The notes: generated by a model from the letters alone, not told the origin. DNA of 64,000 nucleotides from Candidatus Obscuribacterales bacterium (GCA_020050685.1 JAGVKG010000038.1:28557-92556), one strand, 5' to 3'. Positions 14,171-23,344 are shown, numbered from the stretch's first letter. Numbers and translations: made by a program.

Positions 14171-16867
14171 TTGTCTCGCCAAACTAAATGTTTGCAATCT
14201 GCAAGTTTGCAAGCCAATAGTTTCTTCGCAAGAGTTGCAAAATCGCTGGCAATGGCAGCGGTTCTCTTTGCCTTGGCGGTATTACCAATGGTGCCGGCCT
14301 TCGCGCAAGAAGTACCGGATCTTTCTAAACTCAACGATCCTGCATTGATTGTGGCCGGAGAAAGAACGCTTACGATAGTTCCGGGTGTGCAGGTCAAACA
14401 AGGAACTTTAGTTATTCCAATCAGACCTGTGGCAGAACGGTTATTATCTGATCTTGACATTGACTCGTTCAATCAAACAATTACAGTCATTCGTGCCGAC
14501 GATCGTGCCGAACTAAATTACAACGGCAGGACAACAATTTTGAAGCTTTCCAGCTTCAATCAGGGACCACAGCCAGATGCTAACTTAATCGATTGGACTC
14601 CCGGCCGAGAGGCGGTACCGCAAGCCTTGCTTGAACGCTTGTTCAATGTATTCGTATCAGTTGATCCAAACAAAAACGAAGTGGCTGTTGTGCCTAATTC
14701 CGCTACCTTTGGCGAAGCGCTAACCTCTTATCACGTTGAGAAGGCAAAGGAACCAGCTAAGGAACCATTTAAGTTGCCGGCGTTCAAACTAAATGCAGTG
14801 CAATATGACAGTTTGATCAACCGCAACACTGTATCTTTTCTCGGACACACAACATCCGGACGTGTTAACGCCCAAGTTGGGCAAACCATGGTTAATTGCT
14901 ATGGGCAATATTTGGGTTCGACGTTCGGTCCGGGTTGGCGCTACGGCATGGGTGGTGTAAATATCATTCGTCCTTCTTTTGGCCAAATACAAATTGGCGA
15001 TTATGCCTTACGAACCGGCGGACTATTTGCCTCAGGACTTTTCCGTGGTGTTTGTACGGAAAGAGCTTGGGGGCGTGCTACTAAAATCGGCTTCCAAATC
15101 GGACAATTGCAAAACTCCACGCAATACGTTGGTATTCAAACTCAACGCCCGGTGTTTAAACGTAATAATGTGCTGGCATATTTTTCCTGGGACTCGAGAG
15201 ACTTTCGTCATTCAGCTCAACTCTGGAAGAACCATTGGTTCAAGATTGGTGCTGGAACCGGTGGCTATCAAGACTCAAAAGTTTTGCCCAAGCCGTTGAG
15301 CCATGCGCCAGGCACTCCCGACACTCCGATTCAGTTTATCCCGGGCAAAGCCTACATGTCGTATTTCTATGTACGTGATGAATTCGATCGCTTTAAGGGC
15401 AATTTGCATGCGACCACGAACTTCGACTTCGGCGGGTCGTCGGCCAAATTTGATACTCGCAGCATTCTTGAGCGATTCCACACCTCGAGCGTTTTTGTCT
15501 TCCGCAACCACACGACATTGTTTAAGCGAATTACTTTCTCTAACTTAGTTCAACGCGGCGGACCGCATTGGCGCACTTTGGACATTTCCAATGTTTATCG
15601 CAACCAATTCTTGATGAATGAAGGGATAACGCTCAAGCTCCTGCAAGGAGTTTCCACGTATGCTTCCTACCAGATGACTCATCCGACACAATCAGGACGT
15701 ACGCGCGACATCACCAAACTCTATACGGCTGGAATCTCTTTCCATAAGTGGCCAAACTACCTGCCGGAAGTAAGCTTTAGCACCAACGTCACTCCTGTAA
15801 AAGGTGGCGCTTCGCAATTCTTCAATACCTTGATTTTCAATCAAAAAATCTTGCCTTTGCGAACCACGTTAAATGGACAGTGGTTCTATGCAAATAATGG
15901 CGAGAACAATACACCCAACCAAATCATGATGATGACTTCGAGGACAGCGCTATGGCGTGGCGTGGCTAGCACGGCCATGATGCAGTGGTCCACACCGTCG
16001 ACGACTAACTGGTTGATTGGTGCGGAAACAGGTAACTTATTCGGTACATGGATAAAAGGAACATTCTCAATCGGTGAACTTAAGGCACCGGATCAAATTC
16101 AGCACAACGTCAATGCTGGTCTGTCGCTCTTTATTCCTTACATCAATCAGCGCGCCGATGTGAACTTTTCTCGCTCCAATAACTTCGTTCAAGTATTGGT
16201 GAATCTCAGCGGCTTTGTCGGACGTGGTCAAACACCATTGTCTCAATATGGACAGCCGCAAATTCCCATTAGGCCAATGGGTACAGTCACTGGCCGCTTC
16301 TATATCGATAATGATTTGTCCGGCACGTTTGATCCAGCTATCGACAAACCTTTGCCCAACATGCGCGTGATTGCATCCGGTGCCGTGGTGGCAAGGACTG
16401 ATGCAGAAGGGAAATATATAGTCAAGGGATTGCCAAAAGGCTTCCTCTCTTTCACTACTGATTTGGATGCGATACCAGCCCATTTGGCTTTCTTAAATAA
16501 CACGTCCCAAGACACATTCATCTTGCCAGGAAAAACAAAGGTGATTGATTTCCGCTTTGGAAAATTCGGACATATGGCTGGTCGGGTCAAAGCAGATGGT
16601 CCTGTGCCTAAGGGAGCGTTGCGCGATATCCGTATTTATGTGGTCGGAACAGATCGCGACAGCCTGACTGACGAAGAAGGCAAATTCACTATCAACGACA
16701 TCAGCCCAGGTAAATATGTTGTGCGCATGGACCCGGACTATGTCTCACCCAATTTGGAAATTCTTGAGGGTGAAGCACAGGTAACGGTCAAGCCGGGAAC
16801 CCGAGTAGCTGACATCAGCTTCGTCGTGAGAGAGCGTCCAAAAGAAATAGAAGAGAAGCGATTCTAA
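14171..16867 (+). CDS. Predicted outer-membrane beta-barrel, usher-like
   Basis: An 898-residue exported protein with a signal peptide (about residues 20-45, ending VPAFAQ). Residues about 50-150 resemble a copper-amine-oxidase-N-like module (VKQGTLVIPIRPVAERL, then QTITVIRAD). A long central part (about 190-700) is full of alternating beta-strand patterns ending in aromatic residues, typical of an outer-membrane barrel. The C-terminal region (about 710-898) has two carboxypeptidase-regulatory/Cna-like beta domains (GRFYIDNDLSG, then VVARTDAEGKYIVKGLPKG, then LTDEEGKFTINDISPGKYV). Similar domains end some archaic fimbrial ushers. It stands next to a PapD-like chaperone and eight subunit-like genes, hence the usher-like call. 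The TTG start lacks a good ribosome site and is uncertain. Its stop overlaps the convergent chaperone gene. Confidence 0.6.
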   Translation: MSRQTKCLQSASLQANSFFARVAKSLAMAAVLFALAVLPMVPAFAQEVPDLSKLNDPALIVAGERTLTIVPGVQVKQGTLVIPIRPVAERLLSDLDIDSFNQTITVIRADDRAELNYNGRTTILKLSSFNQGPQPDANLIDWTPGREAVPQALLERLFNVFVSVDPNKNEVAVVPNSATFGEALTSYHVEKAKEPAKEPFKLPAFKLNAVQYDSLINRNTVSFLGHTTSGRVNAQVGQTMVNCYGQYLGSTFGPGWRYGMGGVNIIRPSFGQIQIGDYALRTGGLFASGLFRGVCTERAWGRATKIGFQIGQLQNSTQYVGIQTQRPVFKRNNVLAYFSWDSRDFRHSAQLWKNHWFKIGAGTGGYQDSKVLPKPLSHAPGTPDTPIQFIPGKAYMSYFYVRDEFDRFKGNLHATTNFDFGGSSAKFDTRSILERFHTSSVFVFRNHTTLFKRITFSNLVQRGGPHWRTLDISNVYRNQFLMNEGITLKLLQGVSTYASYQMTHPTQSGRTRDITKLYTAGISFHKWPNYLPEVSFSTNVTPVKGGASQFFNTLIFNQKILPLRTTLNGQWFYANNGENNTPNQIMMMTSRTALWRGVASTAMMQWSTPSTTNWLIGAETGNLFGTWIKGTFSIGELKAPDQIQHNVNAGLSLFIPYINQRADVNFSRSNNFVQVLVNLSGFVGRGQTPLSQYGQPQIPIRPMGTVTGRFYIDNDLSGTFDPAIDKPLPNMRVIASGAVVARTDAEGKYIVKGLPKGFLSFTTDLDAIPAHLAFLNNTSQDTFILPGKTKVIDFRFGKFGHMAGRVKADGPVPKGALRDIRIYVVGTDRDSLTDEEGKFTINDISPGKYVVRMDPDYVSPNLEILEGEAQVTVKPGTRVADISFVVRERPKEIEEKRF

Positions 16868-18009
16868 TCAGGTTGCTTACCTTTGTCGGCTGATGGCTTC
16901 GCTGCTGGCACCGTAGGTGGTGCCTTGTCGGCTGGCTTGCTTTGAGTCGGAGTCTTTTCTTTGCTTGCTTTGTCTGCCGGTTGTGCAGGCGCTTTGGCCT
17001 TTTCTGTCTTTGGACTTGGTTGATTAGCCGGCGCTGGTTTCTGGGGCGCTACCACCTTGCCTTGGGTTGTCTTTTGCCCAGGCTTGGGCGCGGCTCCTTG
17101 AGCCTTGGAAGCAGGTTCTTCTTCTTTGGATTTTGTGGTGGCAATTGTTTTTGGTTGCACATAGTCGAATGAAAGCCTGCCTCTTTCCACGCGGCCGAGA
17201 CTTACGTCTAAATCCGTATTGACTATAGCTTCATACTTGCCTGGTGGCAGTGGTGCATCAATCGGAAAGTCGCGAATGCCGATGGAATCTCGCAGCACGA
17301 CAGAAAGATCATTGAGATCCTTCATGTAAACTGTCTGACCGGCGCTATCCTTAACTTGCAAATTCCCCTTAGGGCGAACGTGAGTATTGCCGTCATTCTT
17401 AATGGCAATCTCGATCCTGGCTGGATTTCTGCCGTCCGGTGCTACGTAGCGCATGGATTCCAGTGAAGGTTTTTTTTCTGCCGGCGGGACATTTATATAT
17501 GTGAGAGAACCCATTAGTCCCTGTGGAACAAGCTGACCCATGCTGCGTTCTTTCACCGGAGGAACGATGATTCGTTGGCGGAATAACAAGCTCGTCAGAT
17601 AATCGCCAGGCTTGGCGGTCGTTGGTACCTTATAAGTTGCACGAACAAGCTGAGTCTGTCGCGGCTTTATAACAAATTCAGATGGACTGGCTTCTACCCA
17701 GCTAGAGGCGGAATACTCATAAGTGCCGGGCTTGGGAGTCATTAGACCACCGCGCGTGCTGACCTTCCAGTCGTAAACCAGAACCTGAATACGCAAATTA
17801 CTCGTGCTGGAACAATTGGTCACGGCATAGACAACCGTTTTTTCCGTTCCAGGCAAAAGGGTCTCTTCTACCTTAGCCGGGGACAAGCCCATATCGAAGG
17901 CAAAAAGACTTGGGCTGGCATAAAGAAATAAAAGCAGAGCGCAGATGACTAATTTAGATGCCTTGATCATTTTGTTTGTCATGCCCCAAACCGGACTCGA
18001 ATTCAACAC
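16864..18009 (-). CDS. PapD-like pilus chaperone with a long Pro/Lys/Ala tail
   Basis: A 381-residue exported protein with a signal segment (LVICALLLFLYASPSLFAF). The next part follows the periplasmic fimbrial chaperone pattern: GLSPAKVEETLLPG with TEKTVVYAVTN, then IQVLVYDW, SSWVEASPSEF with VIKPRQTQLVR, and a second Ig-like domain (about 160-285). The last 95 residues are a low-complexity Pro/Lys/Ala tail (KPAPANQPSPKTEKAKAP type), not usual for chaperones and possibly envelope-spanning. Several start codons are possible; MTNKMIKASK nine codons in is equally plausible. It is downstream of all eight subunit genes on the same strand and convergent with the barrel gene. Confidence 0.6.
   Translation of the reverse strand: MLNSSPVWGMTNKMIKASKLVICALLLFLYASPSLFAFDMGLSPAKVEETLLPGTEKTVVYAVTNCSSTSNLRIQVLVYDWKVSTRGGLMTPKPGTYEYSASSWVEASPSEFVIKPRQTQLVRATYKVPTTAKPGDYLTSLLFRQRIIVPPVKERSMGQLVPQGLMGSLTYINVPPAEKKPSLESMRYVAPDGRNPARIEIAIKNDGNTHVRPKGNLQVKDSAGQTVYMKDLNDLSVVLRDSIGIRDFPIDAPLPPGKYEAIVNTDLDVSLGRVERGRLSFDYVQPKTIATTKSKEEEPASKAQGAAPKPGQKTTQGKVVAPQKPAPANQPSPKTEKAKAPAQPADKASKEKTPTQSKPADKAPPTVPAAKPSADKGKQPD
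16907..16924. repeat. Dispersed palindrome, copy 2
   Basis: Reads GGCACCACCTACGGTGCC on the minus strand, inside the chaperone-like gene but in a different reading frame from copy 1, so it is not a shared peptide. Confidence 0.6.
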
Positions 18010-18232
18010 ATAATTACGATATCACGTCTTGCCTACTGATTTTCTTGTCAATTTTAGGCACTCTTACTTAATGGATCGCCTATAGTCCTGCAAAAATTTT
18101 TCTGCACACGACAGCACCTTTTGATCCTCCTTGCGGACCAGCAAGAACGTCGGCTCAAATTTAGTTAGTCTGTCCTATAACCTTGTTGTCAAGGACAGTA
18201 TACAACTCGGCAACAAATTTTGCTTACTTGAA

Positions 18233-18979
18233 CTAAGGACCGGTATAGATTTCAAATTGCACGGCAATTGTAAAGTTGCCGGTGCCGGTGTCGTTAGTTG
18301 GTGCCCAGATGAATCCTGTCGGAACGGCAAAAGTCACTGTGTCTTGCACGTAATTATCAGTACTGGCCAGACTGCCTGAATTAGAGGGTTTGACGCTATA
18401 AGAATCAAATTGATCGGCAGAATCTGATACGGCGGCAATCGTGCCACTGTTCAGTTCGGCGAGTGTGTGCGTGCCATCAAACATGGTGCCGTAGCTGTGA
18501 CCGGAAGAGTTTCCATTGCTACCAGCTGTCACAGTACCGTTGCCTAAAGTGACAAATGTCAATTCAGCACCATCGCCGCCGGCCAAATCTGTTCCGTCAT
18601 AACTAATATTTGTCGCTGTGTAGGAAGAAACAGAAGCAGAAACGTGACATTTGACATTGCCGCGTTCGCGCAAGGAAAACGAAGCAATAGAAGAGGCGCC
18701 ATTGCCGGAAGCTAATGCGCCATAGTTGACGGAGCCGGCAAAGTTTCCTGCTGGCACTGCTGGAGAATCACCATCCAAAGCAATTGAAGTTCCGGTTTGT
18801 CCTGGCGCTGTAGTCAAACTTTTGGTTGGTGAACCAAACAAGCCAACTGCACCAGATGCGCTGCCTGACAGAGTTAAGGTACCTATTGAAGTTACCGGTG
18901 CTGACGTTGAGAAGAACGCCACCGCCAAACTTGCGGCAACGCTCACCAGCGAAAGAAATTTGCGACTTGTCAACAGCAT
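18233..18979 (-). CDS. Secreted pilus-subunit-like protein S1
   Basis: A 248-residue protein. The start at 18979 is chosen because GGAGACC lies about 10 nt upstream and it gives the same length as the paralogues. A signal peptide precedes a segment GTLTLSGSASGAVGLFGSP. The body is Gly/Ser/Thr-rich and beta-predicted, with one Cys in the conserved VKCHVSASVSSYTATNISYDG. It ends PTGFIWAPTNDTGTGNFTIA followed by VQFEIYTGP, an alternating hydrophobic strand with a near-terminal Tyr as in fimbrial subunits. It belongs to subfamily 1 (S1-S5). It is nearest the chaperone gene and last of the subunit array in transcription order. Confidence 0.6.
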   Translation of the reverse strand: MLLTSRKFLSLVSVAASLAVAFFSTSAPVTSIGTLTLSGSASGAVGLFGSPTKSLTTAPGQTGTSIALDGDSPAVPAGNFAGSVNYGALASGNGASSIASFSLRERGNVKCHVSASVSSYTATNISYDGTDLAGGDGAELTFVTLGNGTVTAGSNGNSSGHSYGTMFDGTHTLAELNSGTIAAVSDSADQFDSYSVKPSNSGSLASTDNYVQDTVTFAVPTGFIWAPTNDTGTGNFTIAVQFEIYTGP

Positions 18980-19174
18980 GATCTTAGGTCTCCATCGGCG
19001 AACAGCTTGTCTGATAAAGCTGACACCTAAATTTTTCTGCCACACAGGATCAACCTGGGATAGCAAGTGTATATCTGCTTGTAAGAATTGTCTAGGCGAT
19101 TTTGAAAAAAATCAGCCGTTATCGGTCGCTAAATGCATATAACTTCTTTTCATCTTCAATCGAGTTCATCATCA

Positions 19175-19192
19175 GGCACCGCCGGTGGTGCC
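19175..19192. repeat. Dispersed palindrome, copy 3 (intergenic)
   Basis: Reads GGCACCACCGGCGGTGCC on the minus strand, between S2 and S1, 3' of S2. This is the only intergenic copy of the four. It could also form a hairpin in the mRNA. Confidence 0.6.
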
Positions 19193-19276
19193 CTTGTTCC
19201 GCTTGGCAACCAAATGAAGATGATAAAGTACGTTAGCGTTTGCCAACGCTAGCAACAATTGAGAGACTGCAACTTC

Positions 19277-20023
19277 CTATGGACCGGTATAAATCTCAAA
19301 TTGCACAGCAATAGAAAATGTACCGGTGCCCGTGTCATCAGTTGGAGACCAGACAAATCCTGTTGGTATAGCAAAAGTTACTGTGTCTTGCACATAATTG
19401 TCCGCACTTGCCAGACTGCCGCTATTTGACGGCTTGGTGCTATAAGAATCAAATTGATCCTCAGAATCTGAGACGGGGGCAATTGTGCCACTGTTCAATT
19501 CACTGAGTGTGTGAGTGCCATCAAACATGGAACCATAGCTGTGACCAGAAGAGTTTCCATTGCCACCAGCTGTAACAGCGCCGTTGCCCAAAGTGATAAA
19601 TGTCAATTCCCCACCATCGCCTCCGGCTAGAGCCGTGCCGTCGTAACTAATATTGGTTGCGGTATAAGCGGAAACAGAAGCAGAAACGTGGCACTTGACA
19701 TTGCCTCTTTCACGTAAGGCAAACGAGGCAACCGAGGGTGTGCCATCACCAGAAGCTAACTGTCCGAAATTAACTGAGCCAGTAAAGTTTGCTGCTGGTG
19801 CTGCCGGTGCGTCACCATCCAAAGAGATAGATGTACCTGTTTGTCCTGGCGCTGTTGTCAAGCTTTTGGTTGGTGAACCAAACAAACCAACTGCACCAGA
19901 TGCACTTCCGGAAAGGGTCAACGTACCCATGGAAGTAACTGGAGTTGAAGTGTAGAAAAACAACGCTGCTAGCAGTGTGCCCACTGCCGCCATCATATAT
20001 AAGTTGCGTCGCGCTGCCATCAT
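19277..20023 (-). CDS. Secreted pilus-subunit-like protein S2
   Basis: A 248-residue member of subfamily 1, with the same layout as S1: signal segment (MAAVGTLLAALFFYTSTPVTS), N-terminal strand GTLTLSGSASGAVGLF, the single-Cys block VKCHVSASVSAYTATNISYDG, the YGSMFDGTHTLSELNSGTIAP block, and the C-terminal strand FSIAVQFEIYTGP. Two tandem ATG codons follow AGAGGA. The 250-nt gap before S1 contains palindrome copy 3 and a second 7-bp hairpin (TAGCGTT-TGCC-AACGCTA). Divergence from S1 is mostly synonymous or conservative. Confidence 0.6.
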   Translation of the reverse strand: MMAARRNLYMMAAVGTLLAALFFYTSTPVTSMGTLTLSGSASGAVGLFGSPTKSLTTAPGQTGTSISLDGDAPAAPAANFTGSVNFGQLASGDGTPSVASFALRERGNVKCHVSASVSAYTATNISYDGTALAGGDGGELTFITLGNGAVTAGGNGNSSGHSYGSMFDGTHTLSELNSGTIAPVSDSEDQFDSYSTKPSNSGSLASADNYVQDTVTFAIPTGFVWSPTDDTGTGTFSIAVQFEIYTGP

Positions 20024-20145
20024 CGGGATTCCTCTTTGCTTCCTGGTGCCCTTGCGAGCTGATACCTGTCATTTCTCCTATACCAACCGTTTTAAAAGCA
20101 CAAACTCCTTGGCAACAAAACTTCTGCCAAAAGTTTTTGCTGTTG

Positions 20146-20290
20146 CGGAGAAGTTGCCTAACGGGCAACTTCGGAGCGTTTAGCTTAAACGGCGAAGACT
20201 CAGCGCAACGCAGCGCCGCGAGGAGCGGTGCGGAGTGAAGCGCGTCCACGCGCGGAGAAGTTGCCTAACGGGCAACTTCTCCGCGCTTAC
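20146..20290. repeat. Modular hairpin repeat, copy C (double)
   Basis: It contains a perfect 27-nt direct repeat (20146-20172 and 20253-20279) that is itself a hairpin AAGTTGCC-TAAC-GGGCAACTT preceded by CGGAG. The first copy is followed by GGAGCGTTTA (20173-20182), as in copies A and B. Between the two lies hairpin 1, CGCCGC-GAGGA-GCGGTG (20214-20230), then GGAGTGAAGCG. It sits directly beyond the S3 stop codon. Confidence 0.75.
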
Positions 20291-21040
20291 TTAAGGATCC
20301 CGATAAATCTCAAATTGCACGGCAATAGTAAATGTACCAGTGCCGGAATCATCCGTTGGTGACCAGACAAATCCCGTTGGTACAGTAAATGTGACAGTGT
20401 CCTCCACGTAATCATTGGCTGTCACCAAGGTGCCTGAAAGTGACGGTTTGGAGCTATAAGAATCAAACTCGTCCTTGCCGGTGGCGACTGGTGCTATCGT
20501 GCCCGAATTTAGCTCGGCTAAAGTATGTGTGCCGTCAAACATTGCCCCATAGCTATGCGCAGCAGGATTGCCTTGAGCACCGGCAGTCACCGGACCATTT
20601 CCGAGCGTGACAAAAGTCAGTTCCGCTGCATCGCCACCGGCAAGTGCGGTTCCGTCATAACTAATATTGGTCGCAGTATAAGAAGAAACGGAAGCGGAGA
20701 CGTGGCATTTAGTATTGCCTCGCTCTCTCATAGAAAATGAGGCAATTGAGTTGCCACCATTGCCGCCGCCGAGTGTACCGAAATTCACTGACCCGACGAA
20801 ATTCTGTGCCGGACTTGACGGTGTATCGCTATCTAGAGAAATAGATGTGCCGGTCTGACCGGGCACTGTAATCAAACTCTTATTGGGAGAACCAAAAAAA
20901 CCAACCGAGCCTGTGGCACTGCCAGTCAATGTTATTGTACCCATGGAAGTGACCGGTGTTGATGTTGAAAATAATAGTAGCGTCAAGCCAGCAAGGATGA
21001 CAGCAAGCCTCAAAAAATCTTGTTGCAAAGACTTCATCAC
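20291..21040 (-). CDS. Secreted pilus-subunit-like protein S3
   Basis: A 249-residue member of subfamily 1. A signal segment (FLRLAVILAGLTLLLFSTSTPVTS) is followed by GTITLTGSATGSVGFFGSP, the conserved block TKCHVSASVSSYTATNISYDG and the C-terminal FTIAVQFEIYRDP. It differs from S1, S2 and S4 in loop residues (for example VATGKDEFDSYSSKPSLSG, VEDTVTF). It is flanked on both sides by perfect hairpins (copy C downstream, 21123-21158 upstream), so each subunit gene may be an independent expression unit. Confidence 0.6.
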   Translation of the reverse strand: MMKSLQQDFLRLAVILAGLTLLLFSTSTPVTSMGTITLTGSATGSVGFFGSPNKSLITVPGQTGTSISLDSDTPSSPAQNFVGSVNFGTLGGGNGGNSIASFSMRERGNTKCHVSASVSSYTATNISYDGTALAGGDAAELTFVTLGNGPVTAGAQGNPAAHSYGAMFDGTHTLAELNSGTIAPVATGKDEFDSYSSKPSLSGTLVTANDYVEDTVTFTVPTGFVWSPTDDSGTGTFTIAVQFEIYRDP

Positions 21041-21122
21041 CCCTTATCCCCGTTGGCAATTGCTTTGGTTAGCAAAAAGCAGACAAAGCCCCAAGACCAT
21101 ATCGAAAGATGGTTCGAAAATT

Positions 21123-21158
21123 AACAGGCCAACGCGGCTTACGGAGCGTTGGCCTGTT
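21123..21158. repeat. Perfect 13-bp hairpin containing GGAGCG
   Basis: AACAGGCCAACGC (21123-21135) pairs perfectly with GCGTTGGCCTGTT (21146-21158) around GGCTTACGGA. It carries the GGAGCG block of the other hairpin repeats and lies 30 nt beyond the S4 stop. It could be a transcription terminator or an mRNA-end protector for S4. Confidence 0.65.
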
Positions 21159-21188
21159 GAAACATGCTGAAAGTAATAACCGGCTACG

Positions 21189-21935
21189 CTACGCTCCTAC
21201 ATAAATTTCAAATTGGATAGCAATCGTGAATGTACCGGTGCCGGTGTCATCCGTTGGTGCCCATACGAATCCTGTGGGTACAGCAAACGTTACAGTGTCT
21301 TGTACATAATTGGTCGCGCTCGATAGGCTACCTGAATTGGAAGGCTTAACACTATAAGAATCAAAATCGTCCTTGCCGGTAGCAACTGGTGCTATCGTTC
21401 CGGTATTTAGTTCGTCTAAGGTATGCGTGCCATCAAACAGCGTGCCATAGCTGTGACCGGAAGAGTTGCCTTGAGCGCCGGCTGTAACTGCACCGTTACC
21501 CAAGGTAACGAATGTCAATTCTGCGCCATCGCCGCCGGCTAACGCTGTACCGTCGTAGCTTAGATTTGTTGCCGTGTAGGAAGATACAGAAGCCGAAACG
21601 TGGCACTTAACATTGCCGCGTTCACGTAAAGAAAACGATGCCACCGAGTCTGTGCCATCGCCTGATGCTAATGTACCGAAGTTAACTGAGCCGACAAAGT
21701 TTGCGGCTGGGGTGGCTGGTGTGTCACCATCTAGGGCGATGGACGTACCAGTCTGCCCGGGGGCTGTCGTTAAGCTCTTAGTTGGGGAGCCGAACAAGCC
21801 AACCGCGCCAGATGCACTGCCGGACAAAGTCAATGTGCCCATAGACGTTACTGGTGTTGAGGTATAGAAAAATACTCCAACTAGGCAAAGGGCCGTTGCC
21901 AATACCGAAAGATACCTGCGCTTTGTTCTATTCAT
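21189..21935 (-). CDS. Secreted pilus-subunit-like protein S4
   Basis: A 248-residue member of subfamily 1, very close to S1 and S2 (GTLTLSGSASGAVGLFGSP, then SLTTAPGQTG; VKCHVSASVSSYTATNLSYDG; C-terminal FTIAIQFEIYVGA). The start at 21935 follows TTAGGAGAT and restores the common 248-residue length; an in-frame upstream ATG has no support. The 21936-22286 stretch upstream holds no gene that I can see. Confidence 0.6.
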   Translation of the reverse strand: MNRTKRRYLSVLATALCLVGVFFYTSTPVTSMGTLTLSGSASGAVGLFGSPTKSLTTAPGQTGTSIALDGDTPATPAANFVGSVNFGTLASGDGTDSVASFSLRERGNVKCHVSASVSSYTATNLSYDGTALAGGDGAELTFVTLGNGAVTAGAQGNSSGHSYGTLFDGTHTLDELNTGTIAPVATGKDDFDSYSVKPSNSGSLSSATNYVQDTVTFAVPTGFVWAPTDDTGTGTFTIAIQFEIYVGA

Positions 21936-22286
21936 ATCTCCTAATCCTCTAACCCCCAATGTGATCCCTTGTGCCAATAAGAACGAAACTATAAAACAAG
22001 AGTGGTTGCGTAAGCCGGTTGCTTGCCACCTACAATTCAGGTCGGTAAAAAGTTCCCCTTAATAACCCAAACCAACCCCGAAGTACCGCCACTACTTGCT
22101 ACTTGACATATTCCCGGATTACCGTTTTCTAAAACTGACTTTATTGGACTGATTTCTTATATTCGTCTAATTAAGTCAAGTGGTATTCGGAAAGCTGCAC
22201 TAGCTTGTGCTTCCTTGGTTTGTGGATTTGCGAAGATTGTAAAGTGGTGAGGTTTAGTCGGTAAAAAAACGCCGTTTTTGGCAGGT
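21936..22286. other. Intergenic stretch between S5 and S4
   Basis: 351 nt without a coding signal. Next to the S5 stop, on the minus strand, GCC-AAAAA-CGGC followed by seven T residues (about 22260-22285) forms a short terminator-like hairpin. Nothing else clear was seen. Confidence 0.4.
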
Positions 22287-23030
22287 TTAGGCGCCGGGCA
22301 AAAGCTCAAACTGAATGGAAATAGAAAAGTTTCCCGAGGCCGCACCATTAATGGGCTCCCAAAGCAATCCGGTGGGAATCGTAAAGGTGGCAGTGTCTTC
22401 CACATAATTGTTGGAGCAACCTAAATTGGCCGCGCGGGAGGGCTTTTTGGAAAATGAGGCAAAGCTATCAGATCCTTCGCATACGGGCCCAATCCTGGCA
22501 TTGTTTAGATCTGCCAAAGTCTCAGTGCCAGAATCAAATTTTGGTCCATAGCAATGTCCGGATGAATCACCATTCGAGCCAGCTGTGACCGTTCCGCAAC
22601 CAATGCCAATAAAACTAAGGTCGGTGGCCAGACCTGATGTTAATGGTTTGCCGTTAAAAGCTAAATTGGTGGCTGAATAAGAAGTAACCGATGCAGCTAT
22701 GTGGCAACGGGTATTGGCGCGGGACTTAAATGATAAGGAAAGAACACATGGTCCGTCCGTCCTCATCAGTTCGCCGACATTAATCGTGCCGACAAAATTA
22801 CCAGATTGATCTGAATCAGTTGTGATTGTTGTCCCGGGCGGAGCATTAATTACCGATGCTGTCGGGCTGCCAAATAATCCCACCTCGCTAACCACCAAGC
22901 CGGAAAGCGAAATTGCGCCCATACAGGTACTGGGACTTGCCGAATAGAAAAACAGAGCCATCAGGCAGACCAAATTCAAATGATACTTGTTATTCAATAT
23001 ATATAGGATTGAATGACCGGTTCTTATCAT
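22287..23030 (-). CDS. Cysteine-rich subunit-like protein S5
   Basis: A 247-residue divergent member of subfamily 1. The start at 23030 (MIRTGHSIL) gives the family length. Conserved landmarks remain (SLSG..., VGLFGSPTASV, RCHIAASVTSYSATNLAFNG, YVEDTATFTIPTG, FSISIQFELLPGA). It has about seven Cys in the mature part where other subfamily members have one (for example GPCVL, IGCGTV, GHCYGP, GPVCEG, LGCSNN). Paired Cys suggest disulphides and a special position such as a tip or adaptor (inference). Confidence 0.58.
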   Translation of the reverse strand: MIRTGHSILYILNNKYHLNLVCLMALFFYSASPSTCMGAISLSGLVVSEVGLFGSPTASVINAPPGTTITTDSDQSGNFVGTINVGELMRTDGPCVLSLSFKSRANTRCHIAASVTSYSATNLAFNGKPLTSGLATDLSFIGIGCGTVTAGSNGDSSGHCYGPKFDSGTETLADLNNARIGPVCEGSDSFASFSKKPSRAANLGCSNNYVEDTATFTIPTGLLWEPINGAASGNFSISIQFELLPGA

Positions 23031-23234
23031 TAAAGGCAACCAGGGGATCTGTAGGAGGCAATGGCTGCCAAGGTCTTGAGTTCTGGCACAAACCGTTAAT
23101 AGCCGGGGTTTGTCGAACAAGTCTCTTGGCAAGTAGCCGATAATTATGCCTCAATCGAGCCTGCGGGTTGTGAAGTGGCGATAAGCTTCCGCGAAAATTT
23201 CTTTCATGTTGATCTAAAGGCCCAGCGAAACGCA

Positions 23235-23344
23235 GAACTGCGAGGAGCAGTTCGGAGTGAAGCGGGAGTACGTGCGGAGGAGCCGATAGGCGACGGAGCA
23301 CATATATCAGGACCTTAAAGCGCGAACACGCGCTTTAAGGTCCT
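23235..23344. repeat. Modular hairpin repeat, copy D, with a 15-bp hairpin
   Basis: Hairpin 1 is a perfect 7-bp stem GAACTGC-GAGGA-GCAGTTC (23235-23253), followed by GGAGTGAAGCGGG and GCGGAGGAGCCGAT. After it comes a 15-bp perfect hairpin AGGACCTTAAAGCGC / GCGCTTTAAGGTCCT (23309-23344), which includes the stop codon and last codons of S6. Confidence 0.75.

Noticed and set aside
22100..22130. TTGACA at about 22112 as a plus-strand promoter
   Set aside because: No plus-strand gene lies downstream, and no good -10 box is placed 16-18 nt away.
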